Shown here piece after piece: positions 1-6,809 of a stretch of DNA of 8,990 nt. Source of the DNA: an uncultured Oscillospiraceae bacterium (GTDB lineage: Bacteria > Bacillota > Clostridia > Oscillospirales > Acutalibacteraceae). The position numbers were made by a program, and so were the translations under genes. The notes beneath the pieces are model-generated. The model was not told the DNA's origin. It worked only from the letters and a program-made list of their open reading frames with translations, and did no database searches. The DNA lies in NCBI GenBank assembly GCA_905193585.1, contig CAJJPG010000077.1, forward strand, positions 1 to 8,990, written 5' to 3'. Position 1 is the first letter of the stretch; every line of letters starts with the position of its first letter.

Positions 1-8
1 TGCTTCTT

Positions 9-170
9 AGGCTCCCTCTGACGAGGGTGCGGGTGTCCGGTGGACACCTCTGCAAGGCAGAAGCACCGACCGAGGCGGCAGCCGAGAGGGTGGATTTGCC
101 GTAGGCAAAGACGGAAGGAGAGAAAAGCTTAAAAATACATAAATACTTTACCTTTTCTCTCCCTCAGTCA
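9..170. repeat. Composite hairpin-rich intergenic repeat
   Basis: This non-coding stretch is built almost entirely of small inverted repeats. At the left end, 11-18 pairs with 23-30 across a TGAC loop (5 bp, a T-T mismatch, then 2 bp). Further perfect hairpins are 32-38/42-48 (7 bp, 3-nt loop), 49-53/57-61 (5 bp, 3-nt loop) and 95-100/104-109 (6 bp, 3-nt loop). The right part is an 11-bp perfect inverted repeat, 117-127 with 152-162, around an AT-rich 24-nt loop, and it ends in CCCTCAGTCA at 161-170. No reading frame or transposase is present. The architecture fits a MITE-like or REP-like repeat dispersed between genes. I recall similar CTCCCTC-type palindromes from Faecalibacterium-like genomes, but copy number cannot be shown from one window. 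The outer limits are estimated, and the element may begin before position 9. Confidence 0.6.
23..92. repeat. Nested module bounded by GAGGGTG direct repeats
   Basis: The heptamer GAGGGTG occurs at 23-29 and again at 86-92, 63 bp apart, inside the composite repeat. The enclosed segment has its own fold: 26-30 (GGTGC) pairs with 63-67 (GCACC) and encloses two adjacent perfect hairpins, 32-48 and 49-61, giving a three-way junction. It is followed by a GC-rich CGGCAGCCG palindrome at 76-84. Removing one heptamer copy plus the enclosed segment would leave a simpler element with the CTCCCTC hairpin directly next to the 95-109 hairpin. That suggests an inserted or exchanged module, but this is inference from internal structure alone. 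Confidence 0.4.
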
Positions 171-172
171 AA

Positions 173-200
173 TTAGACATTAGATTTTAGATGTTAGATA
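173..200. repeat. Four tandem heptamers, TTAGAYN
   Basis: Four head-to-tail 7-mers fill 173-200 exactly: TTAGACA, TTAGATT, TTAGATG and TTAGATA. The first five bases are invariant and only the last two vary. The run separates the composite repeat (ending at 170) from a second copy of its terminal motif at 206-215. It is non-coding and has no obvious promoter role. Copy-number variation by slippage would be expected but cannot be seen here. Confidence 0.6.
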
Positions 201-205
201 AATAC

Positions 206-215
206 CCCTCAGTCA
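206..215. repeat. Second copy of CCCTCAGTCA end motif
   Basis: The 10-mer CCCTCAGTCA at 161-170 recurs identically at 206-215, flanking the heptamer array. The 8-mer AGGCTCCC is likewise present at both 9-16 and 225-232. Both boundary motifs of the composite element are therefore duplicated in the 60 bp next to recG. This suggests that the region downstream of recG is a mosaic of two related repeat copies, the second heavily reduced. Confidence 0.45.
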
Positions 216-223
216 CTAATGCT

Positions 224-250
224 CAGGCTCCCCGCACAGCAGGGAGCCTG
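224..250 (-). terminator. Hairpin just downstream of recG
   Basis: CAGGCTCCC (224-232) and GGGAGCCTG (242-250) form a perfect 9-bp GC-rich stem with a 9-nt loop. It starts one base after the recG stop codon on the minus strand. Position and stem strength suit an intrinsic terminator or 3' stabilising hairpin for the operon. There is no U-run after the stem on the minus strand, where AGCATTAGTG follows, so classical Rho-independent termination is doubtful. On the plus strand the stem is followed by TTTAATT, so it could act better on transcription arriving from the left. The stem shares AGGCTCCC with the repeat at 9-16. Confidence 0.45.
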
Positions 251-251
251 T

Positions 252-2279
252 TTAATTCCTGTTAAGTCTGCTAAACAGCGCGGCTATTTCGTCGCGCAGT
301 CCCGCGTTTTCGGGGTCGTGCAGTGCGGGGTCGCGCTTTATAAGCTCCTCTGCCTCTTTACCCGCCAAATGCAGAGTTTCGCGGTCGGCGAAAATATCGG
401 CTATTTTCATATCGGGCAGCCCGTGCTGGCGCGAGCCCAAAAAGTCGCCGGGGCCGCGCAGCTTTAAATCCTCGTCGGCAATTTTAAAGCCGTCGGTGTT
501 GTTTTTAATAACATCTAACCGCCGCTTTGTATCGCCCGATTTAACGTCCGAAATAAGTATACAGGCGGAGCTGTACTCGCCCCTGCCTATTCTGCCGCGC
601 AGCTGGTGCAGCTGCGAAAGCCCGAAACGCTCGGCGTTTTCTATTACCATTAAGGCGGCGTTCGGCACGTCTATGCCTACCTCTATTACGGTGGTTGAAA
701 TAAGCAGCTGTATTTCCCCCGCGGCAAACCGCCGCATAACGTTTTCTTTATCCTTCGGCTTCATTTTGCCGTGCAGCAGCCCTACGGTATAGCCTTTGAA
801 CTGATTTTCGCTTAATTCCTTATAATATTCGCTTGCCGATTTTATACCCAAAGCCTCGTTTTCATCTACGAGAGGGCAGACTATGTACGCCTGCCGCCCC
901 TCGGCGATGAATTTTTTTATATAGTTGTATACCCGCGTGTTATATGAGGAGTCAACGCAATAGGTCGCGATTTTCTGCCTGCCCGCGGGGTATTCGTCTA
1001 TTATGCTTATATCAAGGTCGCCGTAAATTATAAGCCCTAACGTGCGCGGTATGGGCGTGGCGGACATAACAAGCGTGTGCGGGTTATTGCCCTTTGATGA
1101 GAGCCTGCCGCGCTGACCCACGCCGAAACGGTGCTGCTCGTCGGTTACCACAAGCCCTAAATTTTCAAACTCCACATCGTCGGTGAGAAGCGCGTGGGTG
1201 CCTACCGCAACCTTTATTTCACCGCTTTTAAGCCCCGCCTTTACCTCGTCCTTTTGCTTTTTGGTAAGCGAGCCTGTTAGCAGCGCGCATTTTATGCCGC
1301 TGTTTTCGGTAATTTTGCAAAGCGTTTTAAAGTGCTGCTCGGCAAGCAGCTCAGTGGGCGCCATTAAAGCCGACTGAAAGCCGTTTCCCGCCGATATATA
1401 CATAAGCGCGGCGGCAACTGCGGTTTTTCCGCTGCCAACGTCCCCCTGTATCAGCCTGTTCATAGGGCGCGGCGACATCATATCGGAAAGACATTCGTTT
1501 ATGACCCTTTCCTGCGCGCCCGTCAGCTTAAAGGAAAGTGTCTTTTTAAATTCTTCAAGCAGGTTGTTTTTAACGGTGCAGCCCGCAAGGGCTCTGCGGC
1601 GGCGCTTTAAAAACAAAAGCCCCGTTTGCAGAACAAAAAGCTCCTCAAAAACAAGGCGGCGCTTTGCGCTTTCAAGCGCCTGCCTTTCAAGCGGAAAATG
1701 TATGCTTTTAAGCGCCGTTTTAAAATCGCAAAGTCCGTTTTTCTCCCTTATGCCTTGGGGTATTACGTCCGCCATACCGTCGGCATAAACAAGCGCGTTT
1801 TTCATTATTTTTTCAATCGTTTTGGAGCTTAAGCCCTCGGTTGCGGCGTAAACCGGCTCTATGCCCATATATTCCGCGGGCATTATTTCGGGGGAGGACA
1901 TTTGCCTGAGCGTTATGCCGTAGCCCAATTTGCCGTAAAACAGGTAGCTGCGCCCCTGCCTTAAATTTTCGGCAAGGTATTTTCGGTTGAAAAGGGTTAC
2001 TTCAATTACGCCGCTGTCGTCAGCGGCGGCGAATTTATAAAGGGTCATACCGCGGCGGATATTCACCGTTTTAACGGGGGAGGTTATCTCTGCCCTTACG
2101 CACACGTTTTCGCCCTCGGGGCATTCGGAAACAGGGGTTATATTTTGCCAGTCAAGGTATGCGCGCGGGTAAAAGCGCAAAAGGGCACCGACGGTATCGA
2201 TGCCCTTTTTCTGCAATAATTCTGCCCGCTTTTCACCCACGCCCTTTAGGAACCTTATGTCGGTGGAAGCCGTCAGCAT
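252..2279 (-). CDS. recG: ATP-dependent DNA helicase RecG
   Basis: RecG is a superfamily 2 DNA translocase that remodels stalled replication forks and branch-migrates Holliday junctions. The 675-residue product has the family's normal length. The N-terminal wedge/OB region (about 1-240) opens with a helix-hairpin-like FLKGVGEKRAE at 10-20. The helicase core shows Walker A GDVGSGKT (279-286), DEQHRFGV (380-387), SATPIPRT (406-413), LHGKM (502-506), TTVIEVGIDVPNA (529-541) and QLRGRIGRG (559-567). The RecG-type TRG region follows, with LKLRGPGDFLGSRQHG at 605-620. The ATG has AAAGGAG at 2287-2293, spaced 7 nt, which overlaps the fakA stop codon. With a 12-nt gap to fakA the two are evidently co-transcribed. 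RecG is the last gene before the 224-250 hairpin. Nothing is missing or broken. Confidence 0.98.
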   Translation of the reverse strand: MLTASTDIRFLKGVGEKRAELLQKKGIDTVGALLRFYPRAYLDWQNITPVSECPEGENVCVRAEITSPVKTVNIRRGMTLYKFAAADDSGVIEVTLFNRKYLAENLRQGRSYLFYGKLGYGITLRQMSSPEIMPAEYMGIEPVYAATEGLSSKTIEKIMKNALVYADGMADVIPQGIREKNGLCDFKTALKSIHFPLERQALESAKRRLVFEELFVLQTGLLFLKRRRRALAGCTVKNNLLEEFKKTLSFKLTGAQERVINECLSDMMSPRPMNRLIQGDVGSGKTAVAAALMYISAGNGFQSALMAPTELLAEQHFKTLCKITENSGIKCALLTGSLTKKQKDEVKAGLKSGEIKVAVGTHALLTDDVEFENLGLVVTDEQHRFGVGQRGRLSSKGNNPHTLVMSATPIPRTLGLIIYGDLDISIIDEYPAGRQKIATYCVDSSYNTRVYNYIKKFIAEGRQAYIVCPLVDENEALGIKSASEYYKELSENQFKGYTVGLLHGKMKPKDKENVMRRFAAGEIQLLISTTVIEVGIDVPNAALMVIENAERFGLSQLHQLRGRIGRGEYSSACILISDVKSGDTKRRLDVIKNNTDGFKIADEDLKLRGPGDFLGSRQHGLPDMKIADIFADRETLHLAGKEAEELIKRDPALHDPENAGLRDEIAALFSRLNRN

Positions 2280-2291
2280 AATTTTTCTCCT

Positions 2292-3968
2292 TTATTCAAC
2301 GGAAATAATATAGTAGTAAACCGGCTGACCGCCCTTTATAAAGGTTATTTCGGTCTTGGCGCCGTATTTATTCCGTATTTCTTCTTCAAGCGCCGCAGCC
2401 TGCTCGTCGGTTACGTCCTCGCCGTACATAACGGTAAGGAAAGCGCTGTCGCGTTTTATCATCTGTTTTAAAAGTCTCATAACGCTGCGGTCAAGCTCGG
2501 TATCGGTAAAGGCGATTTTTCCGCCTACCATACAAAGCAGCTCGCCCTGCTTTATTTTGTGACCGTCAAAATCCGAATCGCGCGCGGCAAAGGTAATCTG
2601 ACCGGTAGCAACGCGCTCGGTGGCGTTCTGCATTTCAATGGCGTTTGCCTCGTCGTCCGTTTCGGGGTCGTAAGAAAGCATTGCGGTTATGCCCTGCGGA
2701 ATGGTGCGGGTGTGTATAACTATCACCTTGCGGGTGCTTATCGGAATAGCCTGCTCCGCCGCCATAATAATATTCTTATTGTTGGGCAGCACATAAACCG
2801 TCTCGGCGGGGGTAGCCTCAATAGCCTTTAAAATATCGTCGGTGCTCGGGTTCATGGTCTGACCGCCCGAAACTATGGTGTCAACGCCTAAATCCTTAAA
2901 CAGAGCAGCAATTCCCTCGCCCGCGCAAACCGATACAAAGCCTACGGGCTTAGTCGGCTCTACCGGCTCAAAGGTCTCGGTAAGATCGGCGCTCTTCGGC
3001 GGCTTTTTGCGCGCGTTTTCCGCGTCGTGCTTGGCTCTTTCGTGCTGGTCGCGCATATTCTCTATTTTAAGGTGAACAAGCTGACCGAAGGTAAGACCGT
3101 TTTCAATAGCGTTGCCGGGGTGGTCGGTGTGAACGTGAACCTTAATAATTTCCTCGTCGTCCACCACCACTACGCAGTCGCCTATCGACTCAAGGTAAGC
3201 CCTTAATTCGTGCGGCTCTTTTTCGCACTCGGGGTCACGGTTTACTATAAATTCGGTGCAGTAGGTGAAGGTTATTTCGGTTTCGTATTCGCCTGCGGCA
3301 TTTACAGAACCGCCCTCGTTTGCGGGTTCAGCCTCTGCGGTCACCTCGGAGCGGATCATAACACCGTCCTTAAATACCGAGAGCATACCCTCAAGTATTG
3401 TAACAAAGCCTTTGCCGCCCGCGTCTACCACGCCCGCTTTTTTAAGCGTGGGTAAAAGCTCGGGTGTTTCGGCAAGCGCCTTTTTTGCACCCTCAATAGC
3501 CGTTTCAAAAACGCCTAAAGCGTCCTTTCCGTCCTTCAAGGCATCGGCAGCGTATTCGCTTGCAACGCGCGCCACGGTAAGTATTGTGCCCTCGGTGGGC
3601 TTCATAACCGCTTTATAGGCTGCCTCAACGCCCAAAGCAAAGGCAGAGGTAATATTCTCGGCGGTGGCGTATTCGGCACCGTCAAGCCCCTTTGCAAAGC
3701 CCCTGAAAAGCAGCGAGGTAATAACGCCCGAGTTGCCGCGCGCGCCTCTTAATAGCGCGGACGCATTGACCGAAGCTACCTTTCCCGCAGTAGCACCGCT
3801 GAGCTTTTCAAGCTCTCTTACCGAGTTTGCAAGAGTCATAGACATATTTGTTCCCGTATCGCCGTCAGGCACGGGGAAAACATTCAGATCGTCTATCTGC
3901 TTGCGGTTATTTGTGAGATTATTCGCGGCGGAAATTATAGCGTCGCGTAAAGTATCGCCGTTAAACAA
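2292..3968 (-). CDS. fakA: Fatty acid kinase subunit FakA (DAK2/YloV family)
   Basis: FakA is the ATP-binding subunit that phosphorylates fatty acids presented by a FakB (DegV-family) protein, feeding acyl-phosphate into phospholipid synthesis; no fakB lies in this window. The 558-residue product is full length. The DhaL-like kinase domain (about 1-200) carries FPVPDGDTGTNM (31-42, Mg-ATP aspartates), GARGNSG (75-81), PTEGT (124-128) and VDAGGKG (181-187). The middle domain has Cys237 in TYCTEF and His278/His280 in KVHVH, which fits the Cys-His-His metal site I recall for S. aureus FakA. A charged linker (about 305-340) leads to the DegV-like C-terminal domain with VSGGQTMNPST (366-376). The start codon is TTG: AAGGAG lies 9 nt upstream and no other in-frame start fits before the conserved N-terminus. 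Confidence 0.96.
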   Translation of the reverse strand: MFNGDTLRDAIISAANNLTNNRKQIDDLNVFPVPDGDTGTNMSMTLANSVRELEKLSGATAGKVASVNASALLRGARGNSGVITSLLFRGFAKGLDGAEYATAENITSAFALGVEAAYKAVMKPTEGTILTVARVASEYAADALKDGKDALGVFETAIEGAKKALAETPELLPTLKKAGVVDAGGKGFVTILEGMLSVFKDGVMIRSEVTAEAEPANEGGSVNAAGEYETEITFTYCTEFIVNRDPECEKEPHELRAYLESIGDCVVVVDDEEIIKVHVHTDHPGNAIENGLTFGQLVHLKIENMRDQHERAKHDAENARKKPPKSADLTETFEPVEPTKPVGFVSVCAGEGIAALFKDLGVDTIVSGGQTMNPSTDDILKAIEATPAETVYVLPNNKNIIMAAEQAIPISTRKVIVIHTRTIPQGITAMLSYDPETDDEANAIEMQNATERVATGQITFAARDSDFDGHKIKQGELLCMVGGKIAFTDTELDRSVMRLLKQMIKRDSAFLTVMYGEDVTDEQAAALEEEIRNKYGAKTEITFIKGGQPVYYYIISVE

Positions 3969-3977
3969 AAGTAAACA

Positions 3978-3983
3978 CTCCTT
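3978..3983 (-). promoter_or_regulatory. Shine-Dalgarno AAGGAG fixing the fakA TTG start
   Basis: The minus strand reads AAGGAG here, with a 9-nt spacer (3969-3977) to TTG at 3966-3968. The in-frame codons further upstream (CTT, TTA, TGT, GAG, AAG, TGT) include no start codon, so the TTG is the initiator. Confidence 0.8.
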
Positions 3984-3985
3984 AC

Positions 3986-3999
3986 AAGCCTTAAGGCTT
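3986..3999. repeat. Perfect 14-bp palindrome at the 3' end of the Asp23-type gene
   Basis: AAGCCTTAAGGCTT is its own reverse complement. It overlaps the stop codon of the upstream gene (3998-4000) and ends 3 nt before the fakA Shine-Dalgarno. As RNA it could form a 5-bp stem with a TTAA loop, too weak to terminate but possibly affecting access to the fakA ribosome site. It could also be a protein-binding site or chance. Confidence 0.35.
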
Positions 4000-4348
4000 A
4001 TTCCTTAATGCCGTCTATCTTAATGGTAACGCGGTCAACCGTAATGCCCGCAATTTCCTTAACGGCATATTTTACCTTCTCGGTAATGCTCGCCGCTATT
4101 GCATTGATGTTCATACCGTATGTCACAACGATATGCAGCTCAACCGAAATTGCGTCGGCGTTTCCGATAACGCGTATTCCGGTATCGGCTCTTCTTACCT
4201 TTGAAAGCATTCCCAAAACTTTCTGTCGGCTGTCGCTGGGTATCATACCAACAACGCCGAAGCAGGACGTCACCTCATGACCTATGAGCTTGGAAAGATA
4301 CGCCTCGGTTATATCTATCTTTCCCAGTCTTGTTTCATAAGCTATCAT
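3998..4348 (-). CDS. Asp23/Gls24-family protein (YloU-like)
   Basis: This 116-residue protein belongs to the Asp23/Gls24 (DUF322) family of small alkaline-shock or envelope-stress proteins. Visible family features are an N-terminal GKIDITEAYLSKLIGHE (9-25), the CFGVVGM segment (29-35), an alternating beta segment ISVELHIVVTYG (67-78), an INAIAASITEKVKYAVKE helix (81-98) and the closing VDRVTIKIDGI (104-114). There is no signal peptide or transmembrane helix, so it should be cytosolic or peripheral to the membrane. In Bacillus the homologue YloU is encoded directly before YloV/FakA with RecG downstream, and the same order is seen here, which supports the call. The exact molecular role of YloU-type members is not settled. 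The ATG is preceded by AGGAGG (4356-4361) with a 7-nt spacer, the best ribosome site in the window. The gap upstream is 41 nt, the longest between genes here. Confidence 0.93.
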   Translation of the reverse strand: MIAYETRLGKIDITEAYLSKLIGHEVTSCFGVVGMIPSDSRQKVLGMLSKVRRADTGIRVIGNADAISVELHIVVTYGMNINAIAASITEKVKYAVKEIAGITVDRVTIKIDGIKE

Positions 4349-4355
4349 AACATAT

Positions 4356-4361
4356 CCTCCT
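4356..4361 (-). promoter_or_regulatory. Consensus Shine-Dalgarno AGGAGG for the Asp23-type gene
   Basis: The minus strand reads AGGAGG, spaced 7 nt from the ATG at 4346-4348. It is the only full-consensus site among the seven visible starts, implying strong translation of this small gene relative to its operon partners. Confidence 0.8.
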
Positions 4362-4389
4362 ATTTTGCTTTAATATTGCGCAGGTTGAT

Positions 4390-6012
4390 TTATTCGCCCA
4401 CGCTGTATGAGTCAATTGAAAAATAAATATCACTGCATGAAGAATTATTTACGTTTTCAATCTTATCATTGTAGAAAAGTACGCCGGTTCGGTAGCAAAG
4501 CGGTATTACCGGCATTTCGGTCTGCAAAACGCTGCTTAAATCGGCAAGGGTGTTTGTGCCCGCGTAAAAGCCGCTTACCAGCTCTGCCGCGGTGAGGCTT
4601 TGCTCCTCGGTCTGCCCGGTCTCGTTTGAAGTGCTTTCGGTGCTGCCCGTTTGCTCCGTTTTTTCGTCCGCCTTTTTTTCAGGCTTTTTTATTCCGTAGG
4701 CTGCGCTGCCGCCCTCGGTCACAAGGCTTGAAATATCCATATTCGGCGTAATTGCAACCTCTGCCAGATACAGCTGAAAATTGCCCGACGAGAGCGCCGC
4801 GGTGTAATCCGCAAAGCTTTTTTCCGCCACATTAACGGAAATACCGTATTCCGAAAGCCTGTTAGCAATTATCCTTGCGGCGGTTACGCGCAGGCGGTTT
4901 TCTTTATTCACAAGCAGCTCGAATTTGAGCTTTTTGCCCGCGCCGTTTGTGCGCACACCTGCACTATCTAACTTATTATATCCTATTTCTTCTAAATTCT
5001 CAACAGTTATTTCTTTATTTGCCTGTAAATTTATATTTTGAACCGATTTTACCGCCTCCCACGCGGGGTTGAAAAAGCCGTTTGCGGGCAAAGCGTTGTT
5101 AAAATAACCGTCGCGGCATATTTCCTTTCGGTCAAGCCCCGAGGAAATTGCCTGCCGCAGGGCGTTAAGAGATAATTGCTCGTCGGATAGGTTCGCACCT
5201 ATATATATTAAGTGATTTAAGTTTATATTCACCTTTTTTCCGCTCATACGCAGAATATTTCCGTCGGATATATCGCTGTAGTACATATCCGCCGCGCCTA
5301 TTTCCACATAGTGCCCTACAGCATCGCTGTCGGGCGCGTTTATAAGCCTTATTTCTTTTATCGCACGGTCTTTGCCGGGGTCGTGCTCGTTTGTTATCAG
5401 TTTATCCTCGCTGTCATTAAGCTTAAATCTGCCGCAGCCTATAGGCGGGTGGGTAACGCCGTCGGAGTCGGTTTTGGTATCGGACCCCTTTTTAATAATG
5501 GGAAAATCAAGCGTGTTTGCAAAGTATGGATCGGCGCGGTCAAGCTTTATAACCACCGTTTTGCTGTCTCTTACCGTGGCAGAGAGCGCTTCGTACAGCT
5601 TGTAGGCGTACTCGGTATTTGATTTTTTTGCAAGGTTGAAGGAGTAAACCACGTCGGCGGCGGTAAGGGCGGAGCCGTCGGAAAAATAGCGGCTTTTAAG
5701 GGTTACGGTGCATTCCTTGCCCTTTACCTCGGCGCTTTGCGCTAATGAGTAGCTTATATTATATGAATTATCGGTTTTTAAAAGCGGCTCGTATAAAAGG
5801 CGGCATAACTGGCGGTTAATATCCGTTGCGGCGGTGTAGGGGTTAAAGGTATCTGCCGCGGAGTACAGCATGGTTAAATAATTTCTGCTGCCCGCAGCCG
5901 CAACCGCCGTCGGCGGCTCTGCCGATGAAGAGGTGCCGTCGGGCTTTGCGCGGCAGCCGCTTAAGAATATTAAAGCCGATAAAACAATCGCCGTTATTTT
6001 AAGCCTTTTCAA
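4390..6012 (-). CDS. Family-5 solute-binding lipoprotein (OppA/DppA-like), orphan
   Basis: This is a predicted lipid-anchored extracellular binding protein of the SBP_bac_5 family, which delivers peptides, nickel or related solutes to ABC importers. With the TTG at 6012 it has 540 residues, a normal family length. A short basic N-terminus (MKRLK) and hydrophobic stretch lead to lipobox LSGC with Cys20, followed by a Ser/Ala/Pro-rich tether. The family signature YFSDGSALTAADVVYSF is at 109-125, and the hinge segment ALRQAISSGLDR at 284-295. The C-lobe holds an Asp/Glu/Lys/Ser/Thr-rich low-complexity stretch (about 442-471), then MPVIPLCYR (500-508). An outer TTG at 6021 overlaps the upstream stop but leaves only 1 nt after AAAGGA (6023-6028); the TTG at 6012 has 10 nt, so I prefer it. 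No permease or ATPase gene is adjacent, so the ligand and transporter are unknown. Confidence 0.9.
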   Translation of the reverse strand: MKRLKITAIVLSALIFLSGCRAKPDGTSSSAEPPTAVAAAGSRNYLTMLYSAADTFNPYTAATDINRQLCRLLYEPLLKTDNSYNISYSLAQSAEVKGKECTVTLKSRYFSDGSALTAADVVYSFNLAKKSNTEYAYKLYEALSATVRDSKTVVIKLDRADPYFANTLDFPIIKKGSDTKTDSDGVTHPPIGCGRFKLNDSEDKLITNEHDPGKDRAIKEIRLINAPDSDAVGHYVEIGAADMYYSDISDGNILRMSGKKVNINLNHLIYIGANLSDEQLSLNALRQAISSGLDRKEICRDGYFNNALPANGFFNPAWEAVKSVQNINLQANKEITVENLEEIGYNKLDSAGVRTNGAGKKLKFELLVNKENRLRVTAARIIANRLSEYGISVNVAEKSFADYTAALSSGNFQLYLAEVAITPNMDISSLVTEGGSAAYGIKKPEKKADEKTEQTGSTESTSNETGQTEEQSLTAAELVSGFYAGTNTLADLSSVLQTEMPVIPLCYRTGVLFYNDKIENVNNSSCSDIYFSIDSYSVGE

Positions 6013-6017
6013 GCGCC

Positions 6018-6809
6018 TCAATTCCTTTCTTCAATATATATCCGCTCTGCTCCCACGGTTTTGCCGCTCGCGCGGTCAATTTCAAAAATGCAGCCGTTAA
6101 GCATTTTTCTGCCGTCAGCCTGCTCAAAACGCGCCGCTCCCCCGTTTTTCAGTCTGTCAATAATAATCTCGGTTTTTACCCCTAAGCAGGAGTCGGCGGA
6201 CCCCGTCATTCCAAGGTCGGTTATATACCCAGTGCCGTTTTTTAGTATCTGGCTGTCCGCCGTTTGCACATGGGTGTGCGTTCCGAACAGGGCGGAAATT
6301 TTACCGTCCAAATAAAAACCGAGCGCCCTTTTTTCGCTGGTTGCCTCGGCGTGAAAATCCACAATTATAATTTTAGCGCCGTCAGCCCAAGCTTTTTGTA
6401 TCAGCTCGTCCGCCGCAATAAACGGGTTAGAGGCGGCAATGCGGTCAAGGTAGACCCTGCCCAAAAGATTTATAACCGCAACCGAGGTGTAGCCGAGGTC
6501 CGCAAGGCAATACCCCTTGCCCGCAGCGTCACCCTCTAAATTTGCGGGGCGCAGCACGCAATCGTTTTCATCAAGCATACTATACGCCGATTTTCTTCTC
6601 ATAGAGTGGTTTCCGCCCGTTATAACGTCCGCCCCGCAGGCAAAAAGCATTTCGGCGCTTTCAGGCGTAATGCCGTTGCCGTCGGCGGAGTTTTCGCCGT
6701 TTATAACGGTAAAATCAATCTTTTTTTCCTTTTTAAGCGCGGGCAGCCATTTTCTTACCGCCTCACAGCCGAGACTGCCGCAAACATCGCCTATCGCCAG
6801 TATTTTCAA
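6018..6809 (-). CDS. YmdB-family (TIGR00282) metallophosphoesterase
   Basis: The 263-residue product is a calcineurin-like metallophosphoesterase of the TIGR00282 family. B. subtilis YmdB, the best-known member, is a cytosolic phosphodiesterase reported to hydrolyse 2',3'-cyclic nucleotides and to influence biofilm and motility choices. Conserved metal and active-site residues are all present: Asp8 in IGDVCGSLG, Glu39-Asn40 in INGENSADGNG, Asn67-His68 in TGGNH, His153 in DFHAEATSEK, and His178/His180 in GTHTHVQTAD. The loop after GNH reads SMRRKS, where family members I recall have TWDKKE. The start is TTG, 6 nt after the proC stop and in the same frame; it places Asp8 exactly as in YmdB, and no other in-frame start lies after that stop. 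AAAAGGA (6822-6828) is 12 nt away, long for an SD, so translation may depend on coupling to proC. Its usual neighbours rny and spoVS are absent. Confidence 0.93.
   Translation of the reverse strand: MKILAIGDVCGSLGCEAVRKWLPALKKEKKIDFTVINGENSADGNGITPESAEMLFACGADVITGGNHSMRRKSAYSMLDENDCVLRPANLEGDAAGKGYCLADLGYTSVAVINLLGRVYLDRIAASNPFIAADELIQKAWADGAKIIIVDFHAEATSEKRALGFYLDGKISALFGTHTHVQTADSQILKNGTGYITDLGMTGSADSCLGVKTEIIIDRLKNGGAARFEQADGRKMLNGCIFEIDRASGKTVGAERIYIEERN

Noticed and set aside
26..67. A tRNA-like or riboswitch reading of the three-way junction
   Set aside because: The segment is too small for a tRNA, has no anticodon or T-loop sequence and no downstream gene to regulate; a repeat element explains it better.
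219..467. An 82-codon plus-strand open frame beginning in the recG 3' hairpin
   Set aside because: Most of it is antisense to the RecG C-terminus, its start falls next to the hairpin stem, and no SD precedes it.
4387..4415. Possible promoter for the Asp23-fakA-recG part: TTGACT at 4410-4415 with TAAATC 17 nt downstream
   Set aside because: The -35 is good, but the -10 matches only 3 of 6 consensus bases and includes the stop codon of the lipoprotein gene; a 15-nt spacing gives a slightly better -10 but poor spacing. Not enough to call.
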